A stretch of DNA of 64,000 nucleotides from Oligoflexus tunisiensis (GTDB taxonomy: Bacteria; Bdellovibrionota_B; Oligoflexia; Oligoflexales; Oligoflexaceae), in contig NZ_BDFO01000001.1 in assembly GCF_001748245.1 (NCBI RefSeq), positions 2,440,471 to 2,504,470 of the forward strand. Reading direction: 5' to 3'. Below the pieces are notes generated by a model, which worked only from the letters and a program-made list of their open reading frames with translations, was not told the DNA's origin and did no database searches. The stretch's first letter is position 1. The number at the start of each line of letters is the position of its first letter. Below are positions 59,950 through 64,000 of the stretch, piece by piece. A program made the position numbers and the translations under genes.

Positions 59950-60567
59950 ATGAAAAAGTTTTTGGCTCCCCTGGCTTTGGTTCTGAGTTCTGCCGTATAC
60001 GCGACTCCCTTCACCATCAGCGAACCGATTGTGAATGAAGACTGCGCGAAGGATTCGGAAATCCGCGTTGTGGAGGAAAACGGTGAATATTACATCAAAG
60101 CCTTCTTTGATGGTTCGATGAACGCCATCGCGGAAGCCGGCTCGCAGTATCAGAAACGCCGTTGCACACTGGATTTTAAACTGTCGGTTCATCCGAACTA
60201 TCAGATCGACGTCTTCGACTTCGCTGTGGACGGCATTTATAACCTCTCCGAAAAAGGCATCGCCCGTCTGACCGTTTCGCATCGCGTGGGCAATGCGCCC
60301 TCCGTTCGTGAAACCGTGTTCTTCTCCCAGGCGAATGGCAGCCCAGTTGCCGGTGATATCACCAACTTCGTCGGCTCGATCTTCGGCTATCAGTTGCAAA
60401 ACTACGGCTCGTGCGGTGCCTCGGGCATTCCACTCGAGACCTCCGTTTACGCTTCGGCCACTCAGCCGTCCAGCGACGAGGGTCTGACCCAGATCGATCT
60501 GGATCAGGGCGTGTCGGCCACCCAGGGTTACACCATCTGTAAGGTGAAAGTGAAACCCTGCCACTGA
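59950..60567 (+). CDS. DUF4360-like secreted protein (paralogue 2, short form)
   Basis: ATG at 59950 with AGAGG upstream. Signal MKKFLAPLALVLSSAVYA. The 187-residue mature part keeps the core features in degraded form: NEDCAKDSEI, YYIKAFFDGSM, QKRRCTLDFKLSVHPNYQIDVFDF, then ISHRVGN-like LTVSHRVGNAP and CGASGIPLETSVYA near the end. It lacks the long C-terminal extension of paralogues 1 and 4. Ends with YTICKVKVKPCH. It follows paralogue 1 by about 140 bases, and a strong terminator lies after it, so the array has at least two transcripts. Confidence 0.68.
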   Translation: MKKFLAPLALVLSSAVYATPFTISEPIVNEDCAKDSEIRVVEENGEYYIKAFFDGSMNAIAEAGSQYQKRRCTLDFKLSVHPNYQIDVFDFAVDGIYNLSEKGIARLTVSHRVGNAPSVRETVFFSQANGSPVAGDITNFVGSIFGYQLQNYGSCGASGIPLETSVYASATQPSSDEGLTQIDLDQGVSATQGYTICKVKVKPCH

Positions 60568-60576
60568 TCTCCTGTG

Positions 60577-60608
60577 AAAAGGGGCGGTGATCCGTCCGCC
60601 CCTTTTTT
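60577..60608 (+). terminator. Strong rho-independent terminator within the array
   Basis: AAAAGGGGCGG (60577-60587) pairs with CCGCCCC (60596-60602), followed by TTTTTT. It lies just after paralogue 2. Confidence 0.85.
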
Positions 60609-60635
60609 CTCCAACACACCAGGATGGGATTCATC

Positions 60636-61274
60636 ATGTTGATCCGATCATCGTTTATCAGCCTGCTTATGACGGCGTCCTTGACCGCGGCCGCACCCTG
60701 CGATCCCATATCGGAAGGCACGGAAGATCGTCCCGAACCTGTTCCGGAAATAATCGAACGCGTGGACCTGACGCTCATCCCCGAGGAAAGCGCCTGTGGC
60801 ACGGGATACAAGGTGGAAAAGGATGAGTCCGGTGCGGTTCACATTGGGTTTGATGACCTGATCAGTGAAGCTGCTCTGGGGAAATATCGGGCCGCCTGCC
60901 GTCTTGCGGGTACAATCGTTATTCCCAAAGGCTATCGTCTGGATCCTTCCGTGGCGCTCGCGGCCGTTATCAAAGGCACGCTGTACGGAACGATTGATAA
61001 TATTACCGGACGCTTGAAATTCAGCCTGGGCCGCCATACCGGTCGTGATTTCCAGCTGATGCAATATTCCGAACCGACGACCGAAGAGCTGACACAAATT
61101 GTCAAAATGGATTTGAAAGCCCAGCTGCCCGATGTGCCCACGAGTTGCACCGAGGACTTTACCTGGTCCGTCTCGCTCTTTGTGGAATCCACCATCAACG
61201 GCAAGGCATCATCGCAAATTGAAGAGATTAGGCTCGATCGTTTGAACCTGGTTCCCATCGATTGCCGATCCTAG
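60636..61274 (+). CDS. DUF4360-like secreted protein (paralogue 3, short form)
   Basis: Start at ATG 60636, six bases after GGGA; an ATG at 60624 would lengthen a normal signal peptide (MLIRSSFISLLMTASLTAAA). The mature part has ESACGTGYKVEKDESGAVHIGFDDLIS, YRAACRLAGTIVIPKGYRLDPSVALAAVIKGTLYG and CTEDFTWSVSLFVESTING, i.e. the Cys-anchored IPxGYR core found in the other three. It lacks the C-terminal extension. Gene 4 follows after 12 bases, so the two are probably co-transcribed. Function unknown. Confidence 0.68.
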   Translation: MLIRSSFISLLMTASLTAAAPCDPISEGTEDRPEPVPEIIERVDLTLIPEESACGTGYKVEKDESGAVHIGFDDLISEAALGKYRAACRLAGTIVIPKGYRLDPSVALAAVIKGTLYGTIDNITGRLKFSLGRHTGRDFQLMQYSEPTTEELTQIVKMDLKAQLPDVPTSCTEDFTWSVSLFVESTINGKASSQIEEIRLDRLNLVPIDCRS

Positions 61275-61286
61275 AAGGAAATTGTC

Positions 61287-62207
61287 ATGAAAAAAGTTTT
61301 TGGTATTCTGGCTGCTCTCGGTTTTTCGCAGGCGGCCTTCGCATCGATCGCAAGCGTGGAATCCATTCAGACCAATGCCGGCTGCGGGGACCTTGATTAT
61401 GATATCGCGGAAACCGCCGCCAATTCCAATGCAGCCCAGGGTATCCTCGGTGAGTCGCTGCGGGTCCACTTCAATGACTTCCATATTCAGGCCAACCGGC
61501 CTGGTGAAGTGAAACGCACCTGCAAACTCGATGCGGTGATTCGCATCCCTGCCGGCTACCGTTTTCTGCCGCGCGCGGCTTATGCCGAAGGCGCCTACAG
61601 CATCCAGCCTCAAGGGGCCAGCAAAGGCACCATTCACGTCACCTACGATGTGCGTCCGGCCGGTCGCTTTGCCGAGAGAACGAACGAGAAGGCTCCCTGG
61701 TCCGGTGAAGGTGATTTCACCTGCCGCGGTGATCTGGTGGAAACAGAGTTTCTGCTTTGCGCCAATCACGATACCTATGTGACCCTGGGCACCGATCTGA
61801 CTCTGAAGCTGCAGCAGGCAGCTGGTGGTCAATCGCTGATTGAGCTCGACACGGCACGCAAGGATGTGGATCTGGCCTGGGACTGGCAATTCAAACCCTG
61901 CGTCAACTATTTTGAAGGACGCACCTTCCGCGCCTACATGAAAATCGGCCCCACCAGCACCCTGCCTTTGCGTTTCCAACCCTACGAGGACAAGGGATCT
62001 CTGCTGACCGAAACCGGCAAAGAGGGCGCACTGAGTCAGGTCGTATACAGTGATGACGGAAAGTCTGTGTCCGGAAACTATACCCTGGATGGCAAAAGCG
62101 GTCGATTTTCGGTCAACGTGATCGATACGGAGTCAGGCGAATTCCGCGGCAGCCTGAATGGAAACGATGGAACCAAAGGCACTTTCTTTGGATATTACGC
62201 GCAATAA
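61287..62207 (+). CDS. DUF4360-like secreted protein with C-terminal extension (paralogue 4, long form)
   Basis: ATG at 61287 after AAGGAAA. Signal MKKVFGILAALGFSQAAFA. It matches paralogue 1 closely: same length (306), ASVESIQTNAGCGDLDYDIAETAANSN, GESLRVHFNDFHI, KRTCKLDAVIRIPAGYRFLPRAAYAEGAYSIQPQGASKG, HVTYDVRPAG. The C-terminal extension is also present (GNYTLDGKSGRFSVNVIDTESGEFRGSLNG). The pair 1 and 4 share more with each other than with 2 and 3 by eye. A 9-bp hairpin follows at 62228-62264. Confidence 0.72.
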   Translation: MKKVFGILAALGFSQAAFASIASVESIQTNAGCGDLDYDIAETAANSNAAQGILGESLRVHFNDFHIQANRPGEVKRTCKLDAVIRIPAGYRFLPRAAYAEGAYSIQPQGASKGTIHVTYDVRPAGRFAERTNEKAPWSGEGDFTCRGDLVETEFLLCANHDTYVTLGTDLTLKLQQAAGGQSLIELDTARKDVDLAWDWQFKPCVNYFEGRTFRAYMKIGPTSTLPLRFQPYEDKGSLLTETGKEGALSQVVYSDDGKSVSGNYTLDGKSGRFSVNVIDTESGEFRGSLNGNDGTKGTFFGYYAQ

Positions 62208-62227
62208 CTGAAGCTCAGATGAGAATA

Positions 62228-62264
62228 CGCGAAGCCTGGCAAAATCCTTGCTTATGGCTTCGCG
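62228..62264 (+). terminator. Hairpin after the DUF4360-like array
   Basis: CGCGAAGCC (62228-62236) pairs perfectly with GGCTTCGCG (62256-62264) around a 19-base loop; a weak CTGTTCTTT tail follows. Possible terminator or leader structure for the sigma gene. Confidence 0.45.
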
Positions 62265-62339
62265 CTGTTCTTTGGGACACACGCCTTTCAACACTCTCCC
62301 GAACAGCATGGCACAGTCACTGGATCAGAGAGGATCACC

Positions 62340-62900
62340 ATGCAAGCTCTTGCTCAAAAGTCCTGGCTCCCCATCGATTTCAATCGATTTTATCAAACCC
62401 ATGAGCTGCTCGTTCGTGCCATCGTGCGCCAGTTTCATTTTCATGATGCCGCCGCGGATGACCTTGTTCAGGATATTTTTATCAAGGCCTGGCGAGGTCT
62501 GGATCAGCTCGATAATCAGGCCGCTCTGGGTGCCTGGCTCAAGGTCATTGCCCGCCATGAGTGTCTCAATGAAATCAGAATCCAGAAGAAGCAAAGGCAT
62601 CTTGTGTCCGTGGAATGCGTGCCGGATGAAGTGGAAGCCACGCCGGGACACGAACTGTTTGAAGTCACCCTTCTGCAGCTGGAGGAATATCTCGCGGTGC
62701 TGCAGGATCTGATTCAAAGCCACAAGGACCCTTTGCGTCGCGAGATCGCCTGTCTTTTCTATTTGGAGCAGCGTTCCATCAAGGAGATTGGACAGCATTT
62801 GAAGATGAAGCAGAACACCGTGCTCTCCCACCTGCGCCGTTTCCGTTTAATCGCCACCAAAGCCATGCATCGCTGGATGGCTGAGCATGCCCATCTCTGA
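62340..62900 (+). CDS. ECF-type RNA polymerase sigma factor
   Basis: ATG at 62340 after GAGAGGA. Sigma region 2 is visible at about 20-90: FYQTHELLVRAIVRQF, DAAADDLVQDIFIKAWR (the DLVQD-x-F core-binding and -10 motif), AWLKVIARHECLNEIR. Region 4 at about 125-180: LRREIACLFYLEQRSIKEIGQHLKMKQNTVLSHLRRFRL, a helix-turn-helix for -35 binding. Length of 186 is typical. No anti-sigma factor is adjacent: the next gene is an esterase and the gene before is a secreted protein. Targets unknown. Confidence 0.88.
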   Translation: MQALAQKSWLPIDFNRFYQTHELLVRAIVRQFHFHDAAADDLVQDIFIKAWRGLDQLDNQAALGAWLKVIARHECLNEIRIQKKQRHLVSVECVPDEVEATPGHELFEVTLLQLEEYLAVLQDLIQSHKDPLRREIACLFYLEQRSIKEIGQHLKMKQNTVLSHLRRFRLIATKAMHRWMAEHAHL

Positions 62901-63025
62901 GTCGCCACCATCTGTGTCATAATTCCGTAATCGCTTAATTTTTCTGAATACCAAACCCAGGTTCCCCGTCGTTATTATCTTACATAATTTTCCGAGTCTA
63001 TCCACGGATCGAGGGGGGAACCGCC

Positions 63026-63907
63026 ATGCGGAGTCTGGTCGGGATACTATTGTCGTTTGTGCTGGTGGGCTGTGGGACGGACTTCCGATCCCCGCGCTAT
63101 GGTCTGGATGGAGAGCAGGCGCTCGTTCTCCACAATCCAGGCCTCACCGGACCTTACCGGGTTCAGTCCTATCTGCCGTCCGGCAGCAACTCCGGATATA
63201 AATCCGTGATCATTTATTATCCCGAGGCTCCTTTGGATGAAACTCTGCCCGCGACCACACTGTCCGGCGGTTTCACCAACACCAAGGAACACTTGTCATG
63301 GATGGGACAGCACCTGGCCAGTCATGGCTTTATTGTGGCTGTTTTCACGCCGACCCATCCTTACTCTTTGGATGCCAGGACCTGGTCGAAGGGACACAAG
63401 GCTTCGCTGGAGACGCTGCTCGTGGAAAGCGATAAGGACAGCACGCCGATAGCCGGACGCGTGGATCCGGAGCGCATCGGTCTGATGGGCTTTTCCTATG
63501 GCGGTGCGGGGACGATCCTGGCCGCAAACGATCTGGATGAACGGGTGCGGTCGGCCGTAACGTTCTGCGCTTTCAATCCGCAAACACCGATGAATCCCAT
63601 CCCGATGCTCTTCATTACTGGCACGAAGGATACGGTGGCTTCCCCCAATCGGATTCTATCCGCCTTCCAGAACTTCACCACGAATGAGCCCAAGGCCTAT
63701 GCGAAGTTCAATCAGCTCGGCCACGGCGATATCACGAACGGAGGACGATTTCATGAGACCATCGCCCGTTATATGACGGCGTGGAGTCAGGTCTTTCTCG
63801 CCGGCATTCCTGCCTATGACACCTATATTGATGGTGAGGAAGCCCAGCAGCAAATTGGTGATACCAGCGTGTTTGCGAAGACCACGGATTACATATACGC
63901 GGAATAG
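63026..63907 (+). CDS. Cutinase/PETase-like dienelactone-hydrolase-type lipoprotein
   Basis: ATG at 63026 after GAGGGGGG. Lipobox LVGC (Cys16). Alpha/beta hydrolase with catalytic Ser157 in MGFSYGGAG, Asp202 in TGTKDTVAS and His233 in QLGHGDITN. The wording TLSGGFTNTKEHLSWMGQHLASHGFIV is close to the PG(Y/F)T...W.G..LASHGF(V/I)V stretch of cutinase-like polyesterases and the PETase family. So polyester or lipid ester hydrolysis is a candidate activity. PETase has an extra disulfide and Trp/Met oxyanion residues that I cannot match with certainty. Envelope anchored. The gene follows the ECF sigma factor after 125 bases. Confidence 0.78.
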   Translation: MRSLVGILLSFVLVGCGTDFRSPRYGLDGEQALVLHNPGLTGPYRVQSYLPSGSNSGYKSVIIYYPEAPLDETLPATTLSGGFTNTKEHLSWMGQHLASHGFIVAVFTPTHPYSLDARTWSKGHKASLETLLVESDKDSTPIAGRVDPERIGLMGFSYGGAGTILAANDLDERVRSAVTFCAFNPQTPMNPIPMLFITGTKDTVASPNRILSAFQNFTTNEPKAYAKFNQLGHGDITNGGRFHETIARYMTAWSQVFLAGIPAYDTYIDGEEAQQQIGDTSVFAKTTDYIYAE

Positions 63908-63990
63908 GGACTGTCGATCGGTTGCGGTGACTCCAGGATCCTGCTATAACTCACGGGACCCACGCGTGAGTTCACCCAATCGGAGTTCTT

Positions 63991-64000
63991 ATGACGACCG
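63991..64000 (+). CDS. Start of a further gene (truncated by the window)
   Basis: GGAG at 63982-63985 is followed after five bases by ATG 63991 (MTT...). Only three codons are inside the window. The ribosome-binding site is the only support. Nothing can be said of the product. Confidence 0.35.

Overview
The window reads as a stretch of chromosome from a free-living Gram-negative bacterium with a very large secreted proteome. At least a dozen products carry a lipobox and many more have a Sec or Tat signal. There are outer-membrane barrels, eukaryote-like exported domains (fibrinogen-like, trypsin-like, phospholipase A2) and several large sensor kinases without partner response regulators. This mixture is what I associate with the Oligoflexus/Bdellovibrionota group. 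That is an inference from gene content only; there is no rRNA or other taxonomic marker here. I see no tRNA, rRNA, CRISPR array, insertion sequence, prophage or replication origin.

Layout. 0-16.8 kb: an ELWxxDGT-repeat lipoprotein, a metzincin lipoprotein, an exported protein with an odd in-frame extension after its stop, a solute-binding protein, a decayed CheA-like kinase remnant, a GAF-PAS histidine kinase, a fatty acid desaturase, a Tat-exported phospholipase C, a calcineurin-like phosphoesterase, and a porin divergent from a PstS-like phosphate-binding protein. 16.8-20.8 kb: a tightly overlapping operon of one transmembrane kinase and two different periplasmic binding proteins. 21-31.8 kb: a second metzincin; an exoenzyme operon (phospholipase A2, trypsin-like protease, small Cys-rich protein); a glycan operon (GH16, GH2, aldose epimerase); and a TPR-PAS kinase. 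32-44.5 kb: a YHYH / YwqK-like / SCO1 operon and three different c-type cytochrome proteins, interspersed with an SDR, a GST and small lipoproteins. 45-52.3 kb: a second solute-binding protein, a small Cys-rich protein, a fibrinogen-like lipoprotein, a PepSY protein with a copper P-type ATPase, an outer-membrane barrel and a frameshifted lipoprotein. 52.3-64 kb: a FIST protein coupled to a kinase, a three-gene DUF1501/cytochrome operon, four tandem DUF4360-like secreted paralogues, an ECF sigma factor and a cutinase/PETase-like lipoprotein esterase.

How the genes fit together. Three large kinases (18.4-20.8, 29.2-31.8 and 52.3-54.0 kb) share one unusual core: a PAS domain, then an HPt-type phosphoacceptor with an HTIKG motif, then a CheA-like ATPase with NxIDHG and GRG(V/I)G motifs. 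None has a receiver domain or a response regulator nearby. Each has a different input: two periplasmic binding proteins encoded in the same operon, its own TPR region, or a co-translated FIST protein. A fourth copy survives only as a remnant at 6.3-6.9 kb. This repeated modular kinase with exchangeable sensor is the most system-like pattern in the window. The tandem DUF4360-like array and the two broken genes are also worth a second look.
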